Notes: generated by a model not told the origin, from the sequence alone. Positions 7,914 through 21,105 are shown, numbered from the stretch's first letter. The stretch is 64,000 nt of DNA from Actinoplanes palleronii (GCF_016862315.1 NZ_BOMS01000057.1:159304-223303), one strand, 5' to 3'. Numbers and translations are program-made.

Positions 7914-9638
7914 TCACACCGCGGCGGCCAGCGGGGCCACGTCGACGGCGGCGCGGCGGGTCGCGTCCGCGGTCGCGTCGTCCGGCTGTTCCTGCGCGGC
8001 GAGCTCGGCGACGACGCGCGCCTCGTACAGCGAAATCTCCCGCTCGATGTCGTCGGCGCCCCAGCCCAGCGGGCCCGAGATCAACCTCGCGGTGGTCCGG
8101 GCCGCGGCCACGCCGCGGTCCGCTGTTTCAATCGAGATCCTGGTACGACGGGTCAGCACGTCCTCGAGGTGCCGCGCCCCCTCATGGGTCACCGCATAGA
8201 CCGCCTCGGCCCGCAGATAATCCGCGGCACCCTCCAACGGCTCACCCAGTGACGGGTCCTCGGAGACCAGGTCGAGCAGCTCCTCGGTGAGCGTGCCGTA
8301 ACGCTGCAGCAGGTGCTCGATCCGCGCCACCGGCAGCCCGGACGTACGGGCCAGCAGCGCCCGCCGGTTCCACGCGGCCCGGTAGCCGTTCGCGCCGAGC
8401 AGCGGGATCTGCTCGGTGCACGACGCCGGCACCCGGCTGTGCAGCTCCTTGACCGCCGCGTCGACGGCGTCCTTGGCCATCACCCGGTACGTCGTGTACT
8501 TGCCACCGGCCACCACCACCATGCCGGGCACCGGGGTGCCGACCGCGTGCTCGCGGGACAGCTTGGCCGTGGTGTCCGACTGCGCGGAGAGCAGCGGCCG
8601 CAGCCCGGCGTAGACACCCTGCACGTCGTCGTGGGTCAGCGGGGTGGCCAGGGTCTGGTTGACCTCGTCGAGCAGGTAGTCGACGTCGGCGCGGGACGCG
8701 GCCGGGTGCCCCTTGTCCAGGGTCCACTCGGTGTCGGTGGTGCCGATGATCCAATGCCGTTCCCAGGGGATGACGAACAGCACGCTCTTCTCGGTGCGCA
8801 GGATCATCCCGGTGTTGCCGGCGATCCGCTCCCGGGGCACCACGATGTGGATACCCTTGCTCGCGGTGATCCGGAACTGGTTCGGCTCGCCGGTCAGCAT
8901 CGCCTGGCTCTCGCCGGTCCACACCCCGGTCGCGTTGATCACCGTGCGGGCGCGGATCTCCAGCTCGGCGCCGGTCTCGGCGTCCCGGGCGCGGACCCCG
9001 ACCACCCGGCGGCCCTCGCGCAGGAAGCCGATCACCTCGGTGCGGGCGGCGACCTTCGCGCCGTAGGCCGCGGCCGTGCGGGCCAGGAACATGGTGTGCC
9101 GCGCGTCGTCGACCTGCGCGTCGGAGTAGCGGATCGCGCCGACCAGCGACTCCGGCCGCAGCGACGGGAACGCGCGCAGCGCTTCGGTGCGGCTCAGGTG
9201 CCGGTGCCGGGGCAGGCCGGCGCCGAAGCTGCCGGTGAGCGCGAGGGCGTCGTAGAGGGCGATGCCGGCGCCGATGTAGAGCCGTTCCCAGGCCCGGTGC
9301 TGCAGCGGGTAGAGGAACGAGACCGGGCGGACCAGGTGCGGGGCGAGCCGCTGGATCAGCAGGCCACGCTCCTTGAGCGCCTCGCGGACCAGGGCGAAGT
9401 CGAGCATCTCCAGGTAGCGCAGGCCACCGTGGATCAGTTTGCTGCTCCGGCTGGACGTGCCGCTGGCGAAGTCGCGTGCCTCCAGCAGCCCGACCGACAG
9501 CCCGCGGGTCGCCGCGTCCAGCGCCGCGCCGGCCCCGACCACACCCGCGCCGACCACGAGCACGTCAAGTTCTTCGCCGCTCGCCATCGCGGCGAGGGCG
9601 GCCGCACGCGACCGTGAGGAGATCACTCCGGTGTTCAT
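7914..9638 (-). CDS. glpD: Aerobic glycerol-3-phosphate dehydrogenase
   Basis: A 574-residue FAD enzyme that oxidises sn-glycerol 3-phosphate to dihydroxyacetone phosphate, passing electrons to quinone at the membrane. The FAD site is visible at residues 24-50 (VLVVGAGVVGAGAALDAATR, then LEARDFASGTSSRSSKLIHG), as are the family blocks GGLRYLE and the C-terminal DAO_C domain after about 400. ATG 9638 is preceded by AAGGAAT. It starts 22 bp after glpK ends, forming a glpKD operon. Length matches the family. Confidence 0.96.
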   Translation of the reverse strand: MNTGVISSRSRAAALAAMASGEELDVLVVGAGVVGAGAALDAATRGLSVGLLEARDFASGTSSRSSKLIHGGLRYLEMLDFALVREALKERGLLIQRLAPHLVRPVSFLYPLQHRAWERLYIGAGIALYDALALTGSFGAGLPRHRHLSRTEALRAFPSLRPESLVGAIRYSDAQVDDARHTMFLARTAAAYGAKVAARTEVIGFLREGRRVVGVRARDAETGAELEIRARTVINATGVWTGESQAMLTGEPNQFRITASKGIHIVVPRERIAGNTGMILRTEKSVLFVIPWERHWIIGTTDTEWTLDKGHPAASRADVDYLLDEVNQTLATPLTHDDVQGVYAGLRPLLSAQSDTTAKLSREHAVGTPVPGMVVVAGGKYTTYRVMAKDAVDAAVKELHSRVPASCTEQIPLLGANGYRAAWNRRALLARTSGLPVARIEHLLQRYGTLTEELLDLVSEDPSLGEPLEGAADYLRAEAVYAVTHEGARHLEDVLTRRTRISIETADRGVAAARTTARLISGPLGWGADDIEREISLYEARVVAELAAQEQPDDATADATRRAAVDVAPLAAAV

Positions 9639-9660
9639 TCAAATTCCTTTCGGGTACGGC

Positions 9661-11124
9661 CTAAGCCCAATCGAGGGTGCGGTCGATGGCCATGCGCCAC
9701 CGGGTGGTGCCTTCGGTACGTCGTGACTCGGTCCACGCCGGCTGCCATCGCCGGTCCTCGTGCCGGTTGGCGCGCAACTCGTCGAGCGACGTCCAGAACC
9801 CGACCGCGAGCCCGGCCGCGTACGCCGCGCCCAGTGCCGTGGTCTCGGCCACCGCCGGGCGGCTCACCGGCACGCCGAGGATGTCCGCCTGCAGCTGCAT
9901 GCACAGGGCGTTGGCGGTCACCCCGCCGTCCACCTGCAGGCAGTCCAGCTCGGTGCCGGAGTCCTGCGCCATCGCCACCACCACGTCACGGGTCTGGTAG
10001 CAGATCGCCTCGAGCGCGGCCCGGGTCAGGTGCGCCGCGGTGTGGTAGCGGGACAACCCGACGATCGCGGCCCGCGCGTCCGGCCGCCAGTACGGCGCGA
10101 ACAGCCCGGAGAACGCCGGTACGAAGTACACCCCGGCGGTGTCCTCGACCTGCCCGGCCAGGGTCTCGCTGTCGGACGCGGACTCCAGGATGCCGAGCTG
10201 GTCGCGCAGCCACTGAATGGCCGAGCCGCTCGCCGCCACCGAGCCCTCCAGGGCGAACACCGGCGGCTGGTCGCCGAACCGGTAGGCCACCGTGGTGAGC
10301 AGACCGTGGGTGGAGCGGACCGGGGTGGTGCCGGTGTTGAGCAGCACGAAGTTCCCGGTGCCGTACGTGCACTTGGCGTCGCCCGGCTCGAAGCAGGTCT
10401 GGCCGAACAATGCGGCCTGCTGGTCACCGATCGCCGCGGCGATCGGCACGCCGAGACCGTCGGCCGTCCCGTAGACCTCGGCCGACGAACGGATCTCCGG
10501 CAGCATCGCGCGCGGGATGGCGAAGATGTCCAGCAGCACCGGGTCCCAGTCCAGGGTGGCCAGGTTCATCAGCTGGGTGCGGCTGGCGTTGGTCACGTCG
10601 GTCAGGTGCAGCCCGCCGGTCAGGTTCCAGATCAGCCAGCTGTCCATCGTGCCGAACAGCACCTCGCCGCGCTCGGCCCGCTCCCGCAGCCCGGTCACGG
10701 TGTCGAGCAGCCAGCGCGCCTTGGTCGCGGAGAAGTAGGTGGCCGGCGGCAGCCCGGTGCGTTCCCGCAGCAGGTCCGCGTCCAGGCCGGCCAGCTGCGG
10801 CGCGGTCCGGGTGTCCTGCCAGACGATGGCCGGTGCGACCGGGTCGCCGGTGGCCCGGTCCCAGATCACCGTGGTCTCGCGCTGGTTGGCGATGCCGATC
10901 GCGGCCAGGTCCGAGGCCACCAGCCCGGCGCCGCTCAGGGCCGCGTCGATCGTCTTGCGGACGTTCTCCCAGATCTCCCGCGCGTCGTGCTCGACCAGGC
11001 CGGCCGCCGGCAGGATCTGCCGGTGCTCGATCTGGCTCCGGCCGATCTCCACCCCGCCACGGTCGAAGATCATGAAGCGCGTGCTGGTGGTGCCCTGATC
11101 GATCGCGCCGATGAACTGCGCCAC
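9661..11124 (-). CDS. glpK: Glycerol kinase (copy 1)
   Basis: A 487-residue FGGY-family kinase phosphorylating glycerol to glycerol 3-phosphate in the cytosol. The N-terminal phosphate loop AIDQGTTSTR, the glycerol-binding QDTRT segment and the C-terminal DGGVTAN ATPase motif are intact. I chose GTG 11124 because GGGAGG precedes it and homologues begin at AQFIGAIDQGTT; an upstream ATG at 11196 would add 24 unrelated residues. First gene of the glpKD operon, divergent from the IclR regulator. Where many homologues have GTGCF it reads GTGNF. Its central region is almost identical to the second kinase at 12005-13477. Confidence 0.96.
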   Translation of the reverse strand: MAQFIGAIDQGTTSTRFMIFDRGGVEIGRSQIEHRQILPAAGLVEHDAREIWENVRKTIDAALSGAGLVASDLAAIGIANQRETTVIWDRATGDPVAPAIVWQDTRTAPQLAGLDADLLRERTGLPPATYFSATKARWLLDTVTGLRERAERGEVLFGTMDSWLIWNLTGGLHLTDVTNASRTQLMNLATLDWDPVLLDIFAIPRAMLPEIRSSAEVYGTADGLGVPIAAAIGDQQAALFGQTCFEPGDAKCTYGTGNFVLLNTGTTPVRSTHGLLTTVAYRFGDQPPVFALEGSVAASGSAIQWLRDQLGILESASDSETLAGQVEDTAGVYFVPAFSGLFAPYWRPDARAAIVGLSRYHTAAHLTRAALEAICYQTRDVVVAMAQDSGTELDCLQVDGGVTANALCMQLQADILGVPVSRPAVAETTALGAAYAAGLAVGFWTSLDELRANRHEDRRWQPAWTESRRTEGTTRWRMAIDRTLDWA

Positions 11125-11203
11125 TGTGCCTCCCGCCCGATGGGCCCGCTTGCCCTTGACAAGCGCGACGTTAGGAAGCGAAAAGATCCGCGGCAACGAC
11201 GAG

Positions 11204-11222
11204 CGTGCGACAATGTCGCACG
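11204..11222. promoter_or_regulatory. Perfect palindrome, likely operator of the IclR regulator
   Basis: CGTGCGACAATGTCGCACG is a perfect 9-1-9 inverted repeat ending one base before the ATG of the IclR-family gene and 82 bp upstream of glpK. IclR-family proteins bind such palindromes, and its place in the only intergenic region between the two divergent glycerol operons suggests one site controls both. Binding by this regulator is inferred. Confidence 0.65.
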
Positions 11223-12008
11223 ATGCCCGGTCTCATTCAGTCCATCGAACGCTCCTCCGCGGTGCTGCGCCTGCTCGCGGACGGTCCCGGCCGCCTGCGG
11301 GTCAAACAGATCGCCGATGCGCTCGACCTGCCCAAGTCGACCGCGCAGAGCATCCTGCGCACGCTGACCCACATCGGGTTCGCCGAGCAGGACCCGCGGA
11401 CCGCGCGGTACCGGCTCGGCCGCGCCCTGCTCGACCTGAGCTCCACCGGGCTCGACGCGAACGAGCTGCGCGCGCACACGCTGAACTGGGCCGACGCGCT
11501 GGCCTCGCGCAGCGGCGAGGAGGTGTACGTGGGCGCGCTGCGCGCCGGTCCCGCCGGTCAGGGCCCTGAGCTGCTGGTGGTGCACCACGTGTTCCGGCCG
11601 GACGACTCGGCGCAGTCGATGAACACCGGCCGGGTGCTGCCGGCGCACGCCACCGCGCTGGGCCAGGTGCTGCTGGCATATCGGGTGGCGGCGGCCGAGG
11701 ACGTGCTGGCGGCCGGGCTCATGGCGTACACCAGAGGAACCGTGACCACCCGGCAAGCTCTCACCCGGACGCTCGCCGCGACCCGCGCCCAAGGGTGGGC
11801 TTTATCGGTCGAGGAATGGCAGGCCGGGAGGGCCGGGATCGCCGCGCCGGTGCGCACCTTCGGCGGCCTGGTGGTCGGCGCGATCGGGATCAGCGGCCCG
11901 GTCGAACGGCTCTGCGACACCCGCCGGCAGGCCCGCCCGGCCCTGGTCGAGCACGTGGTCGCGGCCGGCCGGGCGATCTCCCGCGACCTGAGCGGCCCGC
12001 AGCCGTGA
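11223..12008 (+). CDS. IclR-family transcriptional regulator of glycerol genes
   Basis: A 261-residue regulator with an N-terminal winged helix-turn-helix (about 1-60, SIERSSAVLRLLADGP and LPKSTAQSILRTL) and a C-terminal IclR effector domain (about 75-255, with VRTFGGLVVGAIGISGPV). Resembles GylR/GlpR-type glycerol regulators. The ATG at 11223 directly follows the operator-like palindrome and has no Shine-Dalgarno sequence, so the message may be leaderless; a GTG at 11205 inside the palindrome is less likely. It overlaps the second glycerol kinase by 4 bp (GTGA), so the two are co-expressed. Confidence 0.92.
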   Translation: MPGLIQSIERSSAVLRLLADGPGRLRVKQIADALDLPKSTAQSILRTLTHIGFAEQDPRTARYRLGRALLDLSSTGLDANELRAHTLNWADALASRSGEEVYVGALRAGPAGQGPELLVVHHVFRPDDSAQSMNTGRVLPAHATALGQVLLAYRVAAAEDVLAAGLMAYTRGTVTTRQALTRTLAATRAQGWALSVEEWQAGRAGIAAPVRTFGGLVVGAIGISGPVERLCDTRRQARPALVEHVVAAGRAISRDLSGPQP

Positions 12009-13477
12009 CCGACCGCTACATCCTCGCCATCGACCAGGGCACCACGTCGAGCCGATGCATCGTCTTCGATCGGCGAGCCACCGTGGTGGCCCTGGCCCGC
12101 GCGGAGCATCCGCAGTCCTATCCGCAGCCCGGCTGGGTCGAGCACGACGCCGCCCGAGTCTGGCGCGACGTGCGCAAACTCATCACCCGGGCACTGCGCG
12201 ACGCGGGCCTGACCGCGGACAAGATCGCGGCCATCGGCATCGCCAACCAGCGCGAGACGACGGTGGTCTGGGAGCGCGCGACCGGCCGGCCGGTGGCGCC
12301 GGCGATCGTCTGGCAGGACACCCGGACCGCGCCGCTGCTCGACGGCCTGGACCCGGACGTGCTGCGGGAACGCACCGGGCTGCCGCCGGCCACCTACTTC
12401 TCCGCGACGAAGGTGCGCTGGCTGCTCGACAGCATCCCCGGGCTGCGATCAAAAGCGGACCGCGGTGAGGTGCTGTTCGGGACGATGGACAGTTGGCTGA
12501 TCTGGAACCTGACCGGCGGGCTGCACGTCACCGACGTGACCAACGCGAGCCGCACCCAGCTGATGAACCTGGCCACCCTGGACTGGGACCCGGTGTTGCT
12601 GGAGATGTTCGCCATCCCGCGCGCGATGCTGCCGGAGATCCGCTCGTCGGCCGAGGTCTACGGGACGGCCGACGGTCTCGGCGTGCCGATCGCCGCGGCG
12701 ATCGGTGACCAGCAGGCCGCGCTGTTCGGCCAGACCTGCTTCGAGCCGGGCGACGCCAAGTGTACGTACGGCACCGGCGGGTTCCTGCTGCTCAACACGG
12801 GCACCACCCCGGTCCGGTCGGCACACGGGCTGATCACCACGGTCGGGTACCGGATCGGCTCGCAGCCGCCGGTCTTCGCCCTGGAGGGGTCGATCGCGAT
12901 CGCCGGCTCACTGGTCCAGTGGATGCGCGACGGGCTCGGCCTGATCGGCACGGCCGCCGAGATCGAGACCCTGGCGGCCACCGTGACCGACAACGGGGGC
13001 TGTTACATCGTGCCGGCCTTCTCCGGATTGTTCGCGCCGCACTGGCGCAGCGACACCCGGGGCGTGATCGTGGGGCTGACCTCGTACGTCACCAAGGCGC
13101 ACCTGGCCCGGGCGGTGCTCGAGGCGACCGCCTGGCAGACCCGCGACGTGGTGGACGCGATGAACGCGGACTCCGGCCTGGCGCTGACCACGCTCAACGT
13201 GGACGGCGGGATGACCGCCGACAACCTGCTGATGCAGATCGTCGCGGACGTGCTCGACGTGCCGGTGGCCCGCCCGATGGTCGCCGAGACGGTCTCGCTG
13301 GGCGCCGCGTACGCCGCGGGCCTGGCCGTCGGCTACTGGTCCGACCCGCGTGACCTGCGGGCCAACCGGCACCGGGCCGGCCGCTGGCTGCCCACCATGG
13401 ACCCGGCGAAACGCGCCACCGAACATGCCACCTGGCGCCGCGCCATCGCCGCGGCCGTGCTCTTCAGCTCGCCCTGA
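12005..13477 (+). CDS. glpK: Glycerol kinase (copy 2)
   Basis: A 490-residue FGGY kinase with the same motifs as copy 1 (AIDQGTTSSR, QDTRT, DGGMTADN). The GTG start overlaps the IclR stop codon. Residues about 155-300 are nearly identical to copy 1, including an unbroken block of over 50 identical residues from FAIPRAMLPEI to CTYGTG, while the N- and C-terminal thirds are clearly more different. Having two glycerol kinases on opposite sides of one regulator is unusual; copy 2 is tied to the regulator, copy 1 to glpD. No glycerol facilitator gene is present here. Confidence 0.95.
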   Translation: MTDRYILAIDQGTTSSRCIVFDRRATVVALARAEHPQSYPQPGWVEHDAARVWRDVRKLITRALRDAGLTADKIAAIGIANQRETTVVWERATGRPVAPAIVWQDTRTAPLLDGLDPDVLRERTGLPPATYFSATKVRWLLDSIPGLRSKADRGEVLFGTMDSWLIWNLTGGLHVTDVTNASRTQLMNLATLDWDPVLLEMFAIPRAMLPEIRSSAEVYGTADGLGVPIAAAIGDQQAALFGQTCFEPGDAKCTYGTGGFLLLNTGTTPVRSAHGLITTVGYRIGSQPPVFALEGSIAIAGSLVQWMRDGLGLIGTAAEIETLAATVTDNGGCYIVPAFSGLFAPHWRSDTRGVIVGLTSYVTKAHLARAVLEATAWQTRDVVDAMNADSGLALTTLNVDGGMTADNLLMQIVADVLDVPVARPMVAETVSLGAAYAAGLAVGYWSDPRDLRANRHRAGRWLPTMDPAKRATEHATWRRAIAAAVLFSSP

Positions 13478-13570
13478 CCGGACGAGGTGACCATCGGGCC
13501 GATGCCCAGGGCAGGACGGCACTGGGCGAACGGGCGCCGCCGAGGTCACCTGGAAGTACGGAGGCTCATC

Positions 13571-13596
13571 GGCACCCCCGCCGATGCGGGGGTGCC
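13571..13596 (+). terminator. Hairpin downstream of second glycerol kinase
   Basis: A perfect 11-bp stem GGCACCCCCGC / GCGGGGGTGCC with the 4-nt loop CGAT, about 95 bp after the kinase stop codon and 43 bp before the Usp start. It has no U-tract. It could end the IclR-glpK transcript. Confidence 0.6.
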
Positions 13597-13638
13597 GTGC
13601 CGGTTCCGGCGCACACCGTGCGCGGTGGGGAGACGACC

Positions 13639-14538
13639 ATGAACGACCTCGACAGACTCAGAGTGGAACACGAGGCGCGGCAACGGGCGGGCGCCCCGCA
13701 CCGGGCCACGCCGTACAGCGAGGTGGTCAACCGCTACCTCAACGCCTTCTCGTACGTCGATCCGTACGTCCCGGCACCCGCGCCGCCGCCGGATCCGGCC
13801 GCGAAGCCTCACCCGGCCGGCCGGGTGATCGTGGGGGCGGACGAGCTGCCGACCGCCCACCTCGCGGTCGACCTGGCCGCCATCGAGGCCGGGCTGCGCG
13901 GAACCCCGCTGCGGATCGTGCACGCCGGCTCGTCGCCGCGCACCAGGCCGGCGCTGGACCGGCTCGCCGAGCGGGTCCGGCGTTTCGCACCGGAGGTCGC
14001 GGTCTCCACCCGGGTCACGGCCGGGATGGGACCCGCCGAGATGCTGCTGGCGGAAGCCACCGCCGATGATCTGATCGTGGTCGGGCACCGCCACGGTGCC
14101 GCTCGGGGCTCGCTGCGGCGCAGCGTCGCCGACCAGGTGGCGGCCCGGCACACCGGGCCGGTCCTGGTGGTCCGGGCACCCGGCTGGCCGACCGGCCCTG
14201 AGTCGCCGGCCCGGCCCCTGGTGGTCGGCGTGAACGGGACGGCGGCCGCCACCCGGGCGGCCGAGTTCGCCGTCGAGGAGGCCCGGGTCCGTGGCTGCGA
14301 CGTCGTCCTGCTGCACGCCGTCGGTGAACCGAGTGAGGTACCCGACTGGACCGACCGGCGCGGTGGGGTCTCGGTCCGCAACCACACCGTGGTCGGTGAC
14401 CCGGTGACCGAACTCGTCGCTGCCTCCGAACACGCCGCCGCGATCGTGGTCGGGCGCGACGCCGGGCGTCAGCGGCTGGGCTCGGTGAACCGCGCGGTCC
14501 TGCATCGGGCGCACTGCCCGATCTTCCTGGTCGGCTGA
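13639..14538 (+). CDS. Tandem universal stress protein
   Basis: A 299-residue protein with two Usp domains after a proline-rich, disordered N-terminus of about 60 residues. Domain 1 (about 61-190) keeps DLIVVGHRHGAARGSLRRSV and GPVLVVRAPG, the G-2x-G-9x-G(S/T)-like ATP motif; domain 2 (about 205-299) has AAIVVGRDAGRQRLGSVNRA then CPIFLVG. ATG 13639 follows GGGGAGACGACC. Two-domain Usps of this kind are typical DosR-regulon members in actinobacteria. Upstream, GGTGACCATCGGGCC (13486-13500) is a degenerate DosR-box-like sequence. Convergent with the next Usp gene. Confidence 0.9.
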   Translation: MNDLDRLRVEHEARQRAGAPHRATPYSEVVNRYLNAFSYVDPYVPAPAPPPDPAAKPHPAGRVIVGADELPTAHLAVDLAAIEAGLRGTPLRIVHAGSSPRTRPALDRLAERVRRFAPEVAVSTRVTAGMGPAEMLLAEATADDLIVVGHRHGAARGSLRRSVADQVAARHTGPVLVVRAPGWPTGPESPARPLVVGVNGTAAATRAAEFAVEEARVRGCDVVLLHAVGEPSEVPDWTDRRGGVSVRNHTVVGDPVTELVAASEHAAAIVVGRDAGRQRLGSVNRAVLHRAHCPIFLVG

Positions 14539-14558
14539 GCGGCGGTCGCCGGGCGACG

Positions 14559-15431
14559 TCACTGGTCCTGCCGTGTCTCGTGAACCACCGCGACCGTGCA
14601 GGACGAGTGACGCAACAGGTGCTGACCGACCGACCCCAGCAGCAGCCCGCGCACCGGGCCGCGTCCCCGGCTGCCGACGACGAGCAGCTGCGCGGAGGCG
14701 CTGGCCCGGACCAGTGCGGCGGCCGGATGCTCCACCACCGCGTCCGCGACGACCTCCAGCTCCGGGTGCGCCTCGCGCACCTCACCGACGAGATCGTCGA
14801 ACGGCTTGCGCTCCTCGGCGGTCACGGACCGGGTGATGACCGGGCCGGTCTCCCACAGGCCGGTCACCGGTGGCCACGCACCGAGCACCCGCAACGGCGC
14901 CCGGCGGTCGGCGGCCTGGCCGGCGGCGAAGGCCAGCACTGCCGCCGAGGCGGCCGAACCGTCGACGCCGGCCACCACCGGTGCGCCCTCCGGTGCCTCG
15001 CCGCGGACCACCACGACCGGGCAGTGCGCGTGGGCGCTCACCGCGACGCTCACCGAGCCGAGCAGCCCGGCCACCGCGCTGTGCCCGCGACTGCCGACGA
15101 CGACCGTCTCCGCCTGAGCGGAGCCGGCGATCAGGGCCGGCCCGGCGAACGCGATCACGGTCCTCGTCTCGGTCGTCACCGTGGGATGTGTTCGCGCGGC
15201 GGCCGTGGTGACCTGCGCCAACATGGTGGTCACGGTCCGCTGCGGGTCCTCCGGCGGGCGTACGGCCGGGGTCGGCACCATGCTCGCCGCCGGCATCCAG
15301 AACGGTTCCTCGTAGGCGTAGAGGAAGGTGACCGTGGCCGCGGTCCGGGCCGCGTGGTCCAGCGCCCAGGTCGCCGCGGCGCGGGCGTCGGGTGATCCGT
15401 CGTAGCCCACGATGATCTTCTGCTGGCTCAT
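14559..15431 (-). CDS. Tandem universal stress protein
   Basis: A 290-residue protein with two complete UspA domains (about 1-143 and 150-290). Both carry the ATP-binding pattern: VVVGSRGHSAVAGLLGSVS with CPVVVVRG, and LLVVGSRGRGPVRGLLLGSV with CTVAVVHE. It starts MSQQKIIVGYDGSPDA with GGAAGGA upstream. Unlike the other Usp genes here, both nucleotide sites look intact, so it may be the ATP-binding member of the set. It ends 20 bp from the convergent Usp gene. Confidence 0.95.
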   Translation of the reverse strand: MSQQKIIVGYDGSPDARAAATWALDHAARTAATVTFLYAYEEPFWMPAASMVPTPAVRPPEDPQRTVTTMLAQVTTAAARTHPTVTTETRTVIAFAGPALIAGSAQAETVVVGSRGHSAVAGLLGSVSVAVSAHAHCPVVVVRGEAPEGAPVVAGVDGSAASAAVLAFAAGQAADRRAPLRVLGAWPPVTGLWETGPVITRSVTAEERKPFDDLVGEVREAHPELEVVADAVVEHPAAALVRASASAQLLVVGSRGRGPVRGLLLGSVGQHLLRHSSCTVAVVHETRQDQ

Positions 15432-15764
15432 GGCTGCGGCATCCTTCCGGTCTCGATCGCGCTCGTCTCCACACTCGCCCCGCCCCGGGCCGGCGGGCAG
15501 GGCAGGACGGCCGGGCCGGGCGGGCCGTCCTGCCCTCGACAGCGGAGCCGGTGTCGTCAGTAGCGATATGCCAGCAACAGCGCCCAGACGATCTTCCCGT
15601 GAGGATTTTCGTCACGCCCCAGTGCGCCGCCGTCGCCCCCACCACGCGCAGCCCGGTACGGTCCCGCGCCCCGGTCCACCCAACGCCGCCGGGCGCGGCA
15701 CCACAAGCCTGGTTGTGGGCCTATCGTCCGATCCGGTCCAGCCACCGCACGGCACCCGGACCGG
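15432..15764. other. Intergenic region with long GC-rich hairpin and DosR-box-like site
   Basis: No gene supported. It holds the hairpin at 15499-15536 and GGGCCTATCGTCCG at 15717-15730, whose reverse complement CGGACGATAGGCCC matches nine of the ten fixed positions of GGGAC-N4-GNCCC. A short reverse frame ending at 15557 reads KIVWALLLAYRY but has no start or ribosome site that I can support. Confidence 0.5.
15499..15536 (-). terminator. Perfect 14-bp GC-rich hairpin
   Basis: AGGGCAGGACGGCC and its exact complement are separated by a 10-nt loop. It lies about 230 bp after the end of nifJ and 68 bp before the Usp start codon, so it may terminate nifJ read-through or lie in the Usp leader. 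No U-tract. Confidence 0.5.
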
Positions 15765-19300
<3,536 letters not shown>

Positions 19301-19304
<4 letters not shown>

Positions 19305-20938
19305 CGCGGGTCCTCCGGAATCAGCTCGATCGCATGCACCGGGCACTGCGCGAAGCACGTGCCGCAGCCGGTGCAGCGGTCGTAGTCGAAGCGATAGCGG
19401 TTGCCCGGCCCGAGCTTGATCACCGCGTCCTCCGGGCAGGCGCCCAGGCAGCCGTCGCACTCGAAGCAGTTGCCGCAGGAGAGGCAACGGCCGGCCTCGA
19501 ACCGGGCGGCCCTCTCGTCCAGCCCGGCGACCACCTCGGTGAAGTCGGCGACCCGGGCCGCGGGATCGCGTTCCGGTTGGACGCGGCGGTGCGCGTCACC
19601 GAAGTACCACGGGTGCAGCAGGCCGAAATCCGCGACCGGGTGCTTGACGGGCGCGGGCGCGGCGGTCGCGTTCAGATAGGCGTGGATGTGCCGGGCGGCT
19701 TTGCGGCCGTGCCCGACCCCGACGGTGACCGTGCGCTCGGCGGGCACCATGTCACCGCCGGCGAACACGCCCGGGCAACCGGTCATGAACTCCGGCGACA
19801 CCAGCACCGTGCCGTCCGGCCCGAACTCGACACCCGGCACGCCGTGCAGGAACGCGGTGTCGGCGCGCTGCCCGAGCGCGAGGACCACGGTGTCGGCGGC
19901 CAGGGTCTCGGTGCGCCCGGTAGGCGCCGGCCGGCCGGCCGGGTCCAACTCCATCACCTCGACGGTCAGCTCCGGACCGTCGAACGCCTGGATGGTCCGC
20001 AACCAGTTGATCTTCACGCCCTCGCGTTCGGCCTCGTCCGCCTCCTCGGCGTGCGCGGGCATCTGCTCCCGGGTCCGCCGGTAGACGATCAGCGCCTCCT
20101 CGGCGCCGAGCCGCTTGACGACCCGGGCCGCGTCCATGGCGGTGTTGCCGCCGCCGTAGACCGCCACCCGCCGGCCGATCACCGGGCGCTCGCCGGAGGC
20201 GACCCGGCGCAGCAGGCCGACCGCGTCGACGATGCGCCCGGCCTCGCGGGCCGGGATGTCGACGCGCCGGGACAGGTGCGCCCCGACGGCCACGAAGACG
20301 GCGTCGAACCGGCCCGCCCGGCGCTCCGCCGCCAGATCGTGCACCGGGTGCCCGGTCTCGATCACCACACCGAGGGCGGTGATCCGGGCGATCTCGGCCG
20401 CCAGGACGTCGCGGGGCAGCCGGTAGGCGGGGATGCCGTACCGCATCATCCCGCCGGGCTGATCACCCGCGTCGTAGATCTCCACGTGATGACCGAGCCG
20501 GGCGAGCTGGTAGGCGGCGGAGAGCCCGGACGGCCCGGCCCCGACGACCAGGACCCGCCGTCCGGTGGGCGCCGGCGGTGGCGCGAACGCCCAGCCCCGG
20601 TCCAGGGCCAGGTCGCCGAGGAAGCGCTCGACGCCGTGGATGGAGACCGCGCTGTCCAGTTGGGTGCGGTTGCACACCGACTCGCACGGGTGATAGCAGA
20701 CCCGGCCGTGCACCGCCGGCAGCGGATTGTCGGCGGTCAGCACCCGCCAGGCCGGCTCGTACTCGCCCGCCTGCGCGTGCGCGAGCCAGGCCTGGATGTT
20801 CTCCCCTGCGGGGCAACCGGCGTTGCACGGCGGCAGCAGGTCGCGATAGACCGGCCGGCGATCCCGGACCGGGCCCACCCGCGCCCGGTCGTGCACCAGG
20901 TCGGGCAGGGGCGTCATGTCATGCCCTTTCCGATTCAT
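19301..20938 (-). CDS. GltD-like Fe-S flavoprotein (NAD(P)H-linked), partner of NifJ
   Basis: A 545-residue oxidoreductase resembling the glutamate synthase small subunit and NfnB-like proteins. Residues 30-95 form an N-terminal Fe-S domain (CNAGCPAGENIQAW, CYHPCESVCNR); FAD loop VVGAGPSGLSAAYQL near 135; NAD(P)H loop VYGGGNTAMDAARV near 265; the C-terminal 65 residues carry two [4Fe-4S] clusters (CLSCGNCFECDGCLGACP and CTGCGTCFAQCP). ATG 20938 is favoured by GGAGGGA upstream; ATG 20917 is an alternative. It overlaps nifJ by 4 bp, so the pair is translationally coupled. No glutamate synthase large subunit is nearby, so I infer it moves electrons between the ferredoxin reduced by NifJ and NAD(P)H. 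Confidence 0.9.
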
Positions 20939-21105
20939 GTCCGGCTCCCTCCGGCGTGTCCCCCTCCATGGCACGCACGCCCGGCGGGCCCGGCCCAGAG
21001 GGAAAGGTCCGGCCGCCCCGGGCCGGATGACCCGCACCTGCCACCGCGGTCCGCCCCGCGGCAGCACCGAGGACGAGCGGCCAGTGCCGAGTGGCCCGGT
21101 GCGGT

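Noticed and set aside
11205..11222. GTG start for the IclR gene inside the palindrome
   Set aside because: It would make the operator part of the coding sequence and adds six residues (MRQCRT) without family support; ATG 11223 is preferred.
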